Source: Adineta ricciae
Lineage: Eukaryota; Rotifera; Eurotatoria; Adinetida; Adinetidae
NCBI GenBank assembly: GCA_905250025.1
Contig: CAJNOJ010000028.1
Location: forward strand, 496,001 to 560,000
Length of the DNA: 64,000 nucleotides
Direction of reading: 5' to 3'
The translations under genes were made by a program, and so were the position numbers. This document shows positions 12,001-32,693 of this stretch, one piece after another. The notes beneath the pieces were generated by a model. That model saw nothing but the letters and a program-made list of their open reading frames with translations. It was not told the origin of the DNA and did not search any database. Each line of letters begins with the position of its first letter. The first letter of the stretch is position 1.

Positions 12001-14125
12001 ATGGGTTGCAAACAATGTAAACTTTTGTCATCGAAGCATCGAGTAAATGATTACATTGAACAAAATGTTTATTCTATCACCACACAGTCGACTACCAGTT
12101 CATCCAACCGAACTAATCGATATCATCAAGATAAACATCAATACGACACTAGTTTTACCACGATTGGTTTTCCCAACTTACTGACATTAGATAATCTACC
12201 TGTTGAATTAATTTATTATATATTCGATCAATTAGATACATTTACCATTGTGACATCAATGCTCAATGTTTGCCGACGTTTAAATTCGATTATTAATACG
12301 TACGATCACTACCATTTGGATCTGCAGTCGATTTCTATGAAGTATTTATTTCGAATTTGCTCAGTTATCCGTCCGGAACAAGTGACATCGTTGACATTGT
12401 CAGATGGTAATGAAAATGTTGGTTTAGTTGCAGTATTTCTGAAAAAGTTTCAATGGCAATCATTTAAACAACTTCGTTCGTTAAAACTTGTTAATATCGA
12501 TCAAAATGAACAAATAGCACAGATTTTACTTTCAATGACCAACGGACTCACACGTCTTTCGGTTGAAAACCCGAATGAATATTACAGTGAGACTGTTATG
12601 GATATTTTGATGGCAATCTTAAGCAAAGAATCATTGTCTAAAGTCTCGTTAGATCTCGCACGAAACCGAATATTGAATCCTTCGATTGTTTGGCCAACGG
12701 AATGTTTTCTGCGCGAAATCAAATTGACCGGTCTTTGTCATATCTCACTTTTTCGGAATATTCTCTGTTATTCTGTAAATTTAAAAAAGTTTCAAGCGTT
12801 CGATATCGATTTAGATGATGAATGGATCGATCAAACGGACGACGACGATGATGAAGACGACGAAGTCGCAGCGCGTCAAATGCTTCCATTATCAAATTCA
12901 TCGAATCTATTATCATTGTCGTTGGTGTACGCGAGAAATGAAATAGAAAAACTTGAGTGGTTATTACCACAGTTCTCGCAATTGATTTCGTTTAAATATT
13001 TGAATGTCTATGATCTACACATCGAATCAATTTATGAAAGTGATTATTCATTGTTAAATGGTGCGCGTTGGGAGAAAATGTTAGTCAATTGTCAAGATTT
13101 TCAATTCATCTCTACAGTGCATTTCGATCATAGTGCAGGTAATGTTCATCGTTATATCACCACTTTTCAAACACAATTTTGGCAAGACAAAAACTGGAAT
13201 ATTGCTTTTGAACAGTATAATAAAACACTGTTAGTTTATTCAGTGCCATATCCACACAGCTCATATTATTATGATCGACCAGTGTTTGTTTCTATTCCAC
13301 ACAATCCATTTCTTTCAAGTCAATCAATGCGAAATGTCACTAAATTACAAATCAATCTAACTGCCGTGAATGACTTAGGAAAACAAGTAGGTGGCAAGCA
13401 GAATAGAGAAGTGTTTTTGAATATTTCCGGCGTGTTTGTAGTCTGTCAACGAAGAATACTTTTTAGACGTTACTATGTGTCCGTTGAATTCTTAAGATAC
13501 TTTTGTTTAGATCATTGGTGCTGCTCGATTTCCTCACGTGACACAACTTGTTCTTGATGGGCAATGGCGAAATGCAAGCTTGTCTAGTTCGATTCGATCA
13601 TTAGTCGATCCATCGCGTATTCAAAAATTCATTCGATTCGAACGTGTTCCAACGGCTATTTTCCAAACATTTGTTTTTGATCTATCAAGTGTACAAACAT
13701 TAACACTGACCGCTTCGGTTCTCGATAGTCTCAATGCCGCTGTTTTTCAATATTCGCAATGTTTACATTCTTTATACATCGTGCAACTTCATGAGATATA
13801 TCCACATTTTGTTAACGTTGAACCGTTCTGTACAATGTTTCCTCAAGTTCAACATCTCGACATTCCCGTGGATAGTTTCGATAGTTGTCAATATATTATC
13901 GATCGATTGGGACGATTTCTAATCAATGTGGTTTTTCGTTTTCCACATCGTGAACGTGAGGAAGCAGATGATATCGAGGATGATGATGATGATGGTGATG
14001 ACGAGGCCGACGACAACAACGGCGATGAGGATAAAAATACCGAACTTGTCGAATGGGCACAAAATGTACGACAAAATCATCAGTATCGTATTCGCGATCG
14101 GAATATGTATTTGTGGCTCCAATAG
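12001..14125 (+). CDS. F-box protein with divergent leucine-rich region and acidic tracts
   Basis: Probable substrate-recognition subunit of an SCF ubiquitin ligase; the substrate is unknown. Two exons, 12001-13386 and 13511-14125, in phase 0, give about 666 residues. The start is the first ATG in frame. It gives MGCKQCKLL, a Gly2 plus Cys3/Cys6 N-terminus of the kind that is myristoylated and palmitoylated. The F-box is at about residues 64-103 (NLPVELIYYIFDQLD, then MLNVCRRLNSII). Downstream are repeated Leu-rich strands (SLTLSDG, SLKLVNID, LLSLSLV, TLTLTAS) resembling degenerate LRRs. Two Asp/Glu runs occur, near 12835-12870 and 13960-14030. Similar large, diverged F-box families occur in rotifers (general knowledge). 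No SKP1 partner or expression signal is visible. Confidence 0.82.
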
Positions 14126-14984
14126 AAGCCAATATAGCAAACTTTGTACTTACAGTCAAATAAATACACTCATGCGAACATTGAATTTTTGAACGATACT
14201 GTTCTCATATTCATGAAATATATGTAATTCAGTCCACTGTGGATCAAGAAAAGATCAAGTTCTACAATGAGTATGTCTTTAAATCATCTGTGTAATCAAA
14301 TAAAGGAGACAAAAGTCAACATTTGTCTGAGATAGTAATTACAGAACAAGTGTAATGTTGTTGCTTTAGTAAACATGCACGGTCAAGGATGTTGGCAAGT
14401 TCTAATATATTGTATAATTGAAGAAAAACATAGTAAAGAATAATTATCACAACATGCAGAGCGAAATTGAAACCAATGCCTTGTATTTCAGGTACTATAT
14501 GATAACAATCGATGTCTGCTATTGTATCCATTGACAAAAAACAGGGTACAGAGAAAAACTTCAATATCTTTGCTGTGACCACAAAATATGCAATATAATT
14601 CTTATCGGTTTCTTCGATGTTTGACGACAGTGATGAATGCATAACATTCATTTCTTTGTTCCTTCATTTATATTTACTCTGATCTATCAATATATATATA
14701 TACCCATCTTTTCTGCACACATTAAGACAATATGGATGACAATCATAAAACAAAATATTAAAAAAGTTGAAAAACAGAAAAAACACAGAACTCAATTGTA
14801 AGATATTGCCAAATAGTCAAAATTTATATATATATATTATCTTTCAACTTGATCATTTGACAAAAAAATTGTATAGAAAGAATAAGACTAGGCTTTTTTC
14901 AAGAAGAAATACCAAATGATATAACAAATTTAGCCTATTTAATATAAAAAAGAAGGAGAAACGGAGAAATATATACGAAGACGT
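14126..14984. other. Convergent 3' spacer between F-box gene and KANK
   Basis: Shared 3' region of two convergent genes, AT-rich with short TA runs (about 14692 and 14827). A minus-strand open frame at 14316-14651 begins with ATG but has no recognisable motif, so I do not call it a gene. Confidence 0.5.
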
Positions 14985-22224
<7,240 letters not shown>

Positions 22225-22609
22225 GATAATAAATGCAAAAAACGGAAATTATCGAAGAAATATTCTTGTCTAATAGTTTCTTTATATAGATTAATAGGCC
22301 GTATGGTTTGGTTGCCGATGCTATTGTTATTATTCTTTATTTAGTTGTACTGGTTGTATTTTTAGCTTGCTCTATCACTGACTAGACTGATTAGAATCTA
22401 GCAACATGATGTCGGAATAATAACATCAGCATCAACAACAACAACAAACAAATTGTGTTTCTATTTGTTCCGTATCCGTCAGATATGAGTAACAATGGTT
22501 ATCCATACTACTGACAGGAAGTTATCTATCATCGTCATCATCACTGTTGTTAGTCGGGAAAAGGACAGTTGCTGAAACGAGTACAACGTAGGTATACTTT
22601 ACATCATAA

Positions 22610-22614
<5 letters not shown>

Positions 22615-22640
<26 letters not shown>
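22615..22640. repeat. (GA)n microsatellite
   Basis: Uninterrupted GA dinucleotides followed by a purine-rich tail; it lies upstream of KANK. Confidence 0.9.
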
Positions 22641-22644
<4 letters not shown>

Positions 22645-24848
22645 AGGAGGGATAATGTAGAGTCGAGAGTATATGATGGTTGCCATTTTTGCTTTTTTGT
22701 ATCACGGACAAGAAACGATGATTGCTTATCTATCGGAAAAGGCAAGTGCGTTCTGTGTGTGCGAGCGATATAGCGCATCAATAAAAACCAATCGTGCATG
22801 TTTCTTGGACAGGAAATAACAGAAAGGCTATATCATTTTCTTATAGCGGTCATAATGCTGAGAAAAGCGACATGAACGCTCGTTTTCTTTTGACAGATGT
22901 CTGATATTATCTCACTGAATATCCATTATGTCTGAGAAGAAGGAACTCGTTGCCATTTACTGAGAATCATTTCAATGCTATTAGATGTATTCTATCGAAA
23001 TGAGCCTCTGAACTATAGACAACATTTCTCTTCGCATTCAAACGAAGTAGAAGTCTATAAACATCTGGGTTAATGAATAAAAGAAAAAGAAAGGAAATAC
23101 AATATTATTAGCGGATGAAATTTACCGTTAATCTTATTTAAGACATGATGTCGATTGAAGGAATAATCTTTTCCTCTTGTTGATACCTGCATAACACTTC
23201 AGTAGACACAAAGTGTTCGTCAACCGTTATAATCAATTGCTTAAAGTAATTTCACGCGTCGAACATCAAATGATTATAACCTCGAACAGTGGTCAGCATT
23301 TCTTTTCTTTTCTCTTCTCAACAAGTGTCCAATCGAAAACAGATCTTCTTCTTCTTGTTCTTCTCCTCATATGATTTCCTTCTGTTCTCTACCTAAATTT
23401 TTCAATTGTCACGTCATATTCGAAACATCATAGTAGTAATAGTCGTATTATGTCACTCTTCTGCTTTCGTTGCCGAAAAAGGATTTCATTTTTCTTTCGT
23501 TGCCGTCAATACAACATCGCTTTCTCGCTCCCTCTCATACTGTCTTGCTAAACAAAGAACGAAAAGGAAACCCTAAGTGAATGTAGGTGAGAGAACACAA
23601 GTGACTCTCAATGATCAAATTTACATTTCCTTAGTTCACATAAGTTGTATGGAACTTTTTACTCTTCTTATTATATCGTCTACTGATTATGTCCACTTCA
23701 ACTGTCCCTATTGTTCAAAATATATACAAATCGATTATTTTTCTTTTCTTATATGTATTAATCAGTTCGCCTGACGAGAATAGAATAGGAAAAGTGATGG
23801 TCACTCAGAAAAAGAAAAGAACGAAATAGTGATGCATAAATTAAAACAAAGTGAAATGAGAGATATATCGGCACTTATCTTCTGATAATCTATCCGATAA
23901 GTAAAAAAATAACTGAAAAGATACTAACCCATCAAAATGTATTTATGCACGTATGTACATGTGGATGGATTGAACGAAGATATGACAAGAGTTTATCGAT
24001 CGACGTTAAGTCATGATCAAATACGGTGCTTCAATTTCTTCAACTATTTCTCACGCATGCGAACATATTTGTACCTATTGCATCATTGTATATCAACGAC
24101 ACGAATACATCTACAAGTGATTATCATTCTGTCATGAGAAAAAAAAAGCATTGCATATTCATTCAAAGCTTTCCTCTCAAGTAAAACCATCTGTTGATCA
24201 TGGCACGCAGATCGATTACTACTTGCAGATCGTCATTCGTTCATCAATATGGATATACAATGATCAATGGCATATGTTTGAAGTTTCTCTATTTCTACGA
24301 GATTAACTCACTTACCATGAAAAGTTGGTAGGTTGACCATATTCAACAATGTCAAATGGTATATAGATGTGAAGTGAAAGCAAGAAAGAATCTTCTCGTT
24401 TTATTTTTTTATTTTATACACTCAGTTTGAACGCATTATTGATCATGTCCTGTCGATTTACTCATTAAATCCTTCACTTAGATTCGTTGTTCATATTTTT
24501 TCAATATGAACAAATATCAAAATTGACAGTTGGTGATGGTGATATATACATATGCAGACATACGTACTCATACATATATACACATGAAATAGATATACAC
24601 GAAGCAATTATCGGTTCAGTAAATGAATAAAAGGACTAACCTTGAGTTTGTCTTCTAAATCTCACTTTCAGTAATAACCCGTAAGCTTACGTGATGGTTT
24701 CATATCAACTTGTTGATGCTGTTCATTACTAAAACAAGCTCTTCATTCCATGACTATTGATGACGAAGACATAGATGACCATTTCTTTTGTTTTCTCCTT
24801 CTCTCCTCCCGTCTTTCTTTTCTTTCTTTCTTTATATTCTTTATTGAT

Positions 24849-24902
24849 NNNNNNNNNNNNNNNNNNNNNNNNNNNNNNNNNNNNNNNNNNNNNNNNNNNN
24901 NN
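24849..24902. other. Assembly gap, 54 N
   Basis: Tract of N after a CTTT-rich low-complexity stretch; the size is presumably estimated from read pairs. Confidence 0.97.
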
Positions 24903-24999
24903 CTTTTCTTCTTAACATTCTTATTTGCGCATACTTTTGATGGTATTAGTCCTTTTATGAACGTATGAGTAGCACAAATAAGAATGTTAAGAAGAAAAG
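24903..24999. repeat. Inverted repeat, 25-bp arms, abutting the gap
   Basis: The arms at 24903-24927 and 24975-24999 are perfect reverse complements with a 47-bp spacer, so the DNA could fold as a hairpin. The left arm begins at the first base after the N tract, so it may be a fold-back chimera at a contig end. Confidence 0.85.
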
Positions 25000-27822
25000 A
25001 ATACGTTTTCTCGCCGGGTTTTGTTCATTAGCTTCGTTCAATTTCAAAGGTTATTGTATACAAGCATGTATTACATACATACGTGTGTATACAATGAATG
25101 TGAACATATCTACCAAGAATAGGTACCTTGATAGCTCGCTTTCTCTTTCCTTATGCTTAATGATTATAACTCAACTTTCGCTGTCTCATTAATGAAAAGT
25201 TGATCGAACAAATATATGTGAAATTTAGGTTACATATCAAACAAGACCTGTGTATGATCCTATCAATGAATATATGACGAGGGCGAGGGTGAATGAGGGA
25301 ATAGAATAAACCTACTACACTTACTATGATGTATATTACTACGCTCCTTTCTCTGTTTCTTTGATGATGGTCATCATGATGACAATGATAGTGTAACAAA
25401 TATGAAAGGAGTAAGAAATAACAAATAAAGGCTAAAAAAATGTTTCGATCTATGTTCACGTAATTCAATACTATGCTCACATATGTAGATGCATGTATGC
25501 CTGCACGCGCAAGACGAAAATGAAAAGGTTCACTTTCATATAAATGACATGCTGAACGAAAGAGAGTAATAATATGCAAATTTGACTAAGGCTCTCTATT
25601 ACCTTCTTTCTTTCTCTCTCTCTCCTCTCCCTCGTTTCTTCGGAAGAAAGATTGAAAGGTGTCAAATTGAATATATGACATACAAATGTTCAATATCACA
25701 ACATCGTATCCAAACCTCTACGATAAATATCTACTATTTACCTCCAGTGCTGCTATTTTAATTTAACGTTCATCGAAAATAGTGACTGACTGATAATGAT
25801 TTGATGAATGTCCTCATCCTCACTTTACTAGACACAAATCTGACTCGTAACGATATTCAAATAATATTCATCATGATGATACACAATGACAAATTACACA
25901 ATCTATTTCGATACTAACAAAAAAAAAAGACGTAGGCGCATACTTTCACACGTGATTGCTCCATTTCCTATATACAAGGTAATCTGATCATGATCGCGAT
26001 TTTATATCTTTTTCTTATTTTAACATGCAAACAAACTAATGTAAAGCGTATTCGGTATATTTTGTATACGAAAAATTGTTGATCAAAATCGTATGTTGAT
26101 AAGATTAAGGTGGATACTTCAACATTCGTACATATAATTTTCACGCTGGGAAGCTCGATAAATTGCAATGTTGAAAACCTAACTAAATAATATAATGACT
26201 TCAATGTTTTCTTTCTTTCTTTTATATTTTACACAAACCGATTGTAGTCGAAGAGCTCGTAGTCGAAAAAAATGTGCATGACTCCGTTGGATGAGTGTAC
26301 TTGTCTCAAGCATATTTTTTAATAGACAACAACACAAACATTTTCAACTATGAAAATTTTCTTTTTACTAAATTTAGAGGAAAAATAAACATTTATCTAA
26401 GACGACAACTAGGTTTCAGTGACGGCAATAAATTCATTTAACATTCGAGAAAATGACAAAGTATGAGTAATACTACTAATTTCAGATTGATCTGTGTTTT
26501 ATTTGTTTTACTTATTTGAATTGATCATCTGTGAATTATGCAAATAGATCAAAGATGTACTTATTCAAATAAAAGAATAATGTAACGAATTCGCTTGTAT
26601 GTTTGAATACAATATTCGAAACATTGTTGAAAGTGTTACAAACAAAGAAATGAAATGTAATCATGTAATCGCTCGAATACTATGCAGATAATCGTCTATG
26701 TGTACAATGAATACAAAATCACGACATCATGTCTTTCACGATCAGGTGTGAAATCATGAAGAAATCTCCTGATAGTTTCAAAGAAAAATCTGTGAACAAA
26801 TCAAATACGCGAACTTCTATCTGCCAATTGCAAAGATGTTAGCAATAATTCGTTTGTTCGATAGTTGTTAACAGTATGTATTAGGTAGATTACGTCAGAG
26901 TTTGTTCCTCTAGGATATCTAGATGAGTACTTGTTGAGTAGAGATGAATTTAACTAACAATTTCACAAATCAAATAGAGAAGAGAATCTATACATGAAAC
27001 TATCGCTTTTCGTGGCGGACAAGTGTGAGCTACTTATACATAGCTTATCACTTTACGCGATAGTGTGCATGGATGTATCGATAACTCTAGCTTTCGAATT
27101 CATTTGAACCGTATACACATTTTCTTTCTCATTCAAACAGTTGACCATTATTCTCATCAACAGTAAATGAATCCTCACAGTCAAGAACACACTTCAACAC
27201 ATGACTTTTCAATTTAGAATTGAGAATTATCATTATCATTATCATAATTAGAACATTCGCTAGCTGATATATAGCCATACTTCATTCAAATGATTCAGTG
27301 CTTTCAAATAGATCTATCATGATAGGATCAAGAAATATGTGTGAATATAAAAATGACTAGATATTTCAATAGGATTAGTCAACAATGTATACATAAAGTG
27401 CGAGACATTACTTTGATCTATAGATGTACGTCTTCCCTATATGATTTACTCTAATGAATTACTTGGTTGATCTTTCTGTCGATATGACATTTATTGTTTG
27501 TTTTTTGAGACTTTTCATTGAAAACAATGAACTTGCAAGTGAATAAATTATCGAAGCAATATCAATATCGACAATGCATCGAGATGCTTTCATATGAGTA
27601 TCAAGGGCATCCTTTCATGGAGTAAATATTTCGAAATCTGTTTGCTAATGCACTAACCTGATTAATCATTATCGTTAAAATCATCAATGATACACGAATT
27701 CATCGAGAACACGCGAAACTATTGGAAAGATGTGAATGAAAGGGGAAAGTGTCGGAAGTAAACTACTTAATTGATCGTTATTGAGTTCAGACGTGCACAG
27801 TTCTCTCTCTAAGAAAGACAGT

Positions 27823-27910
27823 GTAGTTCAAGTGGAAAAGTAGTTCAAAGTGCATTGAAGTAATTCAAAGTATGTAAGAGTAATTTCAAGTATACTGAAG
27901 CACTTCAGAG
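27823..27910 (+). repeat. Short tandem array, 20-bp period, about 4.5 units
   Basis: Units begin at 27823 (17 bp), 27840, 27860, 27880 and 27900 (partial). The core is GTARTTCAAAGT followed by a variable tail ending in GAA. Non-coding. Confidence 0.75.
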
Positions 27911-30580
27911 ATACGGACGAATAGTGTAACGTACTATTCTTTGAAAATCGAAAATTATTGCCAAAGTCACATTCATATACCAATTCGAATTCATTTCTTA
28001 CTCATGCGTATTAATTTTCTTGTTTTATGCGTCAGTTGATTTTTGATTATTTAATAAAGTCTCTCCGACGAGTAATATTTATTTCGATAGATTTATGCGT
28101 TTGTATTTCAACAAAACGATTTATTGCAAATAATAGATTGGGTTATTAATTCTGTTGGTAGAATGACAGTTGTCAGAAATTTGATGACCACTTATTTTCA
28201 GTAGATCGTTTAAAGCTTTCGTGATGCTCATCGTATTGACCGACGTGGATTTATAGAAAAAAGAAACAAAAAATTGAGCATCTTTGTTTCAATGATCTCT
28301 TAATGATTGATACAAAGAAAAGTTTGCTGTTCATTTTAATCTCAAGATAAACGAGCTTTCTTGGTTGGAATATTCTTTTGATAATAATATCTTAAATTTG
28401 ATTGACTCAATTGATTAAAAATTTGTGCATTGTGTTTATTAGGTAGTCGAATTTAAACTCTTAATTTTTGATGAAAATTTGTGTAATGATCAAATTTAAG
28501 ACAATTGCCGTTGAAACTGTTCATAATTGTACATATATTTTTCTATATATCTCGATAATCAAATATTAACTCTGATCTACTGTTACAAGTTCATAAATTC
28601 TATCGAATTGTCCGATGCAAACATGGATATATTTCGACTATTTGTTCATTAAATCGCCTCTAGACTGTATGTACAGATGAACAATCCATCAAGTGAAAAC
28701 GATACAGTAAGCACAGACGATGTTGACGTTCGGCTAAAGATTGAATTGAAAGATGAGTCATTCTATGAGAGTTGATTCTGTCTTTGCGATTTATTCCAGT
28801 ATGTCATACATTTGTTTTGTTACATGACTAATATATATATATATCTTACTTATCTGTTCATCTTTGCATATACTCTTCAATTTCTTAGCATGTCGACTGT
28901 ACATTATCACTATCATTTCACAGTAAGTACAAGTTAATCAATTCTGAACTATCAGAAGTTGATTTGATATTTCATTCATACAAGCACTTCCATAAAAGAA
29001 CTTTTTACCAACAAAACTCTATTAACAAACTTCGTCGTAGCCAATCGTTTGTGCATAACTATCGAATTTTGAATTTATATTGTGGCAGAATTTCAATGAT
29101 AGTACAAGAGTATGAAAATTTTCTTGCATTGAAATATATACATATTAAAGAAAGTTTTCCTATTCAATGAGGACGAGTGTATCTTGATGAAGGAACTATT
29201 TTGTGATTATGATTTAAGTAAACAAATCAAGTTTCGAAATGATAAATGTTAATCGCTGGTAGAAAATTATATCGACAACTTTTCTTCTGTCGATTTGATT
29301 TGCACTTTGATGATATAGACGATAAAAATATGGATTTAACCCAATTAACTTCAGCGATCATCTCTAGGGAAACAAGATGCATATTGCATGAAAAATAAGA
29401 GAGATCTTCAATGGTCAAAAACTATATATTCTTCTATTTGATGACATTCAAGTTTTAAAATTGTTACATGAAACGATACACTTTCTCAATTTCGTTTTTT
29501 GTTGTGTACACTTCCTCGTCGATAAGATTGCTATTAGTTTATCGTCATGTGAGCATTTTTTACTATGATAAAGTTGTCATTCTACTTCCATCAACTATCT
29601 CGCCAAGAAAAATGCGTTTCGATAGTAAACGATGTTGTATCATCATCAACAATGAATCAATGAAAAGAAGAATCGATATAAACACGAGCGGTTTAGTGGA
29701 AGTTCAACAAGTGAAATTTTGACATTGTAGTTGATACAGTGCTGTTTATAGAAGTGTTCACAGAATGCATAAAGGCAAACTTGAAATAGTTGATCTTGAA
29801 AAGGTCAATCTGGACTACTCGATGCTGCCACATCTCATCTTTCCATCAAACTATGATTTCATCTTGCTTGAATTACGTTTGATACTATAGTTTTAGTTGA
29901 CGCACCACTAGATATTTTATTATTCATGTCGTAAATACATATGATAACTAACAGTGAATGTACAATTTCAAAGGGAAAACACAGATAGATATCATGGTTA
30001 AAGAAAATTTACCATAGATACGTGTTGTCACTGTCACCTAAGATATCTCATGAATTTACAATCAATATTGACTGTCTGATTTTGATTGAAATATTCGAAT
30101 ACACCTATTCATAGATCAAAATTTGTCATTCAAATTCTGATAAAAACTCTCCTTGGATGACATTTTCGACAAACAATAAATATTACACGCATTCACAAAA
30201 GTCGAATGCAAAAGACATAAAGTTTTCTTACAATTAGAACGCTTTACTGACGACGCATTCTATTGAGTAAGATCACGTTTCATAAAATTTCCCAGTCATA
30301 TTTACTCATTCTCGCAATCTATACCTATGTATGTCTATCGTTACTACTTGTTGATAGAGACATACATAGCGACTTTCAGTCGTCCCCTATATTATCGTTT
30401 TACTATAGGTTCATTCCTTCCTTCCACATTTTATTCCGGCCGCTTGTTTAAATGTCCATAGTGTTAACGTACGTGTTTTAATACTGTCTTTGTTTTTCTT
30501 CTCTCTCACTGCTGTGATCATTTGGGTATTTTAGTATTCATACTCACTCATCTCTGAAAAAAAGACATTAAAATACCAGG

Positions 30581-32693
30581 ATGACTTACGATTCAAATGG
30601 AACTACAGTTCTAGATGAAATAGAGTATGTCAGAAATAACTAAATTATGTTCTTTCGCATAAAATCTTTTTTTTAAAACTTGTTTAGCCGTTTATTTGTT
30701 GTTTGTGAAAAAGCAAAGGAATATGTGAATAAAATATCGGTGGGTATTGACCAACAAATTGATTTATGGCAGTATCGTCGACAGATTATTACTGATCAAA
30801 TGCATTCACCATCATCACTGGATTTTCTTCTGCCAAAAACGCAACGTATCAACGAACTAGCAATCGAAGCCGTTCAAGGTTGGATTAAAAAAAGAAAAAG
30901 ATAAATGAAATTGTTTTTTTTATTTGCTTTCGTTTTAGCATTATGCCGGGTTGATCTACTAGTTGAACAAATTCTTCGTATTGACCCAAAATCAGCCTTA
31001 CAAACACGACCTATTCCAACATCACAATCTTTTTCAGCACGATCAATTGATACAAACGTTTCACATTCAACAATAAATTCAATCGGCACTCGTCTGCGTC
31101 ATCCTGCACCTACACCAGTATTGAATTCTGTTAAACAACAATCATACGTTGAACCGATGATCAACGGAAGACCAATTACACAATCAATTCATCCTATACC
31201 TGTGCTACGAACACCACAGCAAACATCAACAACGCGATTGCCATCAACGAATACGCAGGACAGAACAAGCTTCAAACCAATTGAACAACAGTATCCGCAG
31301 CGGCAACAACAACAACAACAACAGCAATCAACTATTATTAATGAACGCACGCCACGACCAACACCAATGCATGTACAAGCAAATCATTATACTGCAAATG
31401 ATAGTCATGCATCTGTAAGTGTCAACATAAAGAGAGTATTTACTTTATAGAAAGCTCATTCTTTTGAGTTAAGGATATAGTGAATTATTGGAGAGAGATA
31501 GCTTTTAGAATAAATATTATGTAAATTGATAAGAGTTCTGTTCAATATTTTTTGTCTAGGCTCGACCAATACCAACACCATACGAAACGCGCACACCACC
31601 ATCTGAAAGTATTGCTTCTCCAAAGCCACCTCCTTCAAACAGCCAAGTTGCATCAGGTTATCGTCGCGCACCACCAAGTAAGTAAAGTTTGCTTCGAAAT
31701 TCTTTTTAAACTAGTTCATTTTTTTCTGTCACGTCGTTAAGGTGATAAAGTCAAAGTGAAGTTACAACGAATTCAGCCTGGTACAGTGTGGAAACAAGCA
31801 AAGATTGATGTTATCGATTCGCTTTCTGCATTTTATGTCGAAAACCATGATCCAAGAGTGCGTGGAGTGTTCAATGATATGTTAGAGAATCTTCAGTAAG
31901 TTCAGAAGGAAACCTAGTACAAATTGTTGCATATTTGGTTTATTTCCAGTGAATACTACGACACATTAGAGCAATCAAATAGTTTAACTCCATTAGTAAA
32001 CGTTTCAATTGGCGATTTTGGTGTGGCGAAGTATAGTGAAGATAACCGTTGGTATCGAGCACGTCTATTGATGTGTGAAGAGAATGACCAAATACGCATT
32101 GTTTTCATTGATTTTGGCAATATCGAGACAAAAGATATCCAGGAGTTTTATCCACTTGATAAATTATTCACAGAACTACCTGCTCAAGCTATCGCATGTA
32201 CTCTATCACGAGTAGGAAACCTTTCCAGATTTGTTTTGTAGGGAGAAATACAATTAATATTTGTTTTCTAGGCGTTTCCTCGTTCACCGACCGAATTCGA
32301 AAACATATGGTCTCAAGATATCATCAAGATATTTCGAGAAGAAGTTACAGATCGATTTGTTGAAGTGATTTTTGTTCCTACAGAAGACGGAACACAGGAC
32401 TGGTATATCAGATAGTTCAGAGACATATCTTTATCATTCTATTCATTTATCTCTCGTAGGCCTTTGCATTTTGTGACAATTAATGTTGGTAATCAAGTGA
32501 GTAGAATATTCTACTTAAGCTCACTTAATCTATTGTGTATGTTTACATTTAGTCTGTGACAAATATGTTAAATTTGAAACAGTATATTGAACCAAAATCA
32601 AATCGTCATATTGCTGAACAATTGGCAGAGTCTATTTCACATCAAGAATATATTCTTTTCAATGTCCCTATAAATGAAGAAGAATTCGAATAA
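30581..32693 (+). CDS. Tudor-domain protein, array member 1
   Basis: Tudor proteins of this extended type bind symmetrically dimethylated arginine, often on PIWI proteins in germ granules. Nine exons: 30581-30624, 30688-30878, 30939-31414, 31560-31677, 31742-31895, 31950-32211, 32272-32402, 32460-32496, 32553-32693; all phases agree, giving 517 residues. The N-terminus is a helical segment, then a Pro/Gln/Ser-rich linker with a polyglutamine run. The Tudor core begins near residue 349: IGDFGVAKYSEDNRWYRARL, then IRIVFIDFGNIET with the diagnostic FIDFGN. It is flanked by the SN-like halves typical of extended Tudor domains (SLSAFYVENHDPRV before, DWPLHFVTINV after). One intron uses a GTTGGA donor, the weakest junction. 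Paralogue of the two genes downstream. No helicase or KH domain is present. Confidence 0.85.

Larger units (their letters stand above)
22225..30580. other. Large gene-poor region between KANK and the Tudor array
   Basis: About 8.3 kb lying between divergently oriented genes, so 5' to both KANK and the first Tudor gene. Open frames here are short, hydrophobic or low-complexity, and none shows a family motif. It contains a GA microsatellite, a 54-N gap, an inverted repeat and a 20-bp tandem array, listed separately. Distal regulatory DNA or undetected non-coding RNA is possible. Confidence 0.5.

Noticed and set aside
14316-14651. Minus-strand open frame of 111 codons between the F-box and KANK genes
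   Set aside because: Begins with ATG but has no motif or conserved-looking block and lies in the shared 3' region of two convergent genes; not enough to call a gene.
25157-25579. Minus-strand open frame of 140 codons in the gene desert
   Set aside because: Biased, His/Tyr/Leu-rich composition from simple sequence; no signal peptide or domain; overlaps low-complexity runs.
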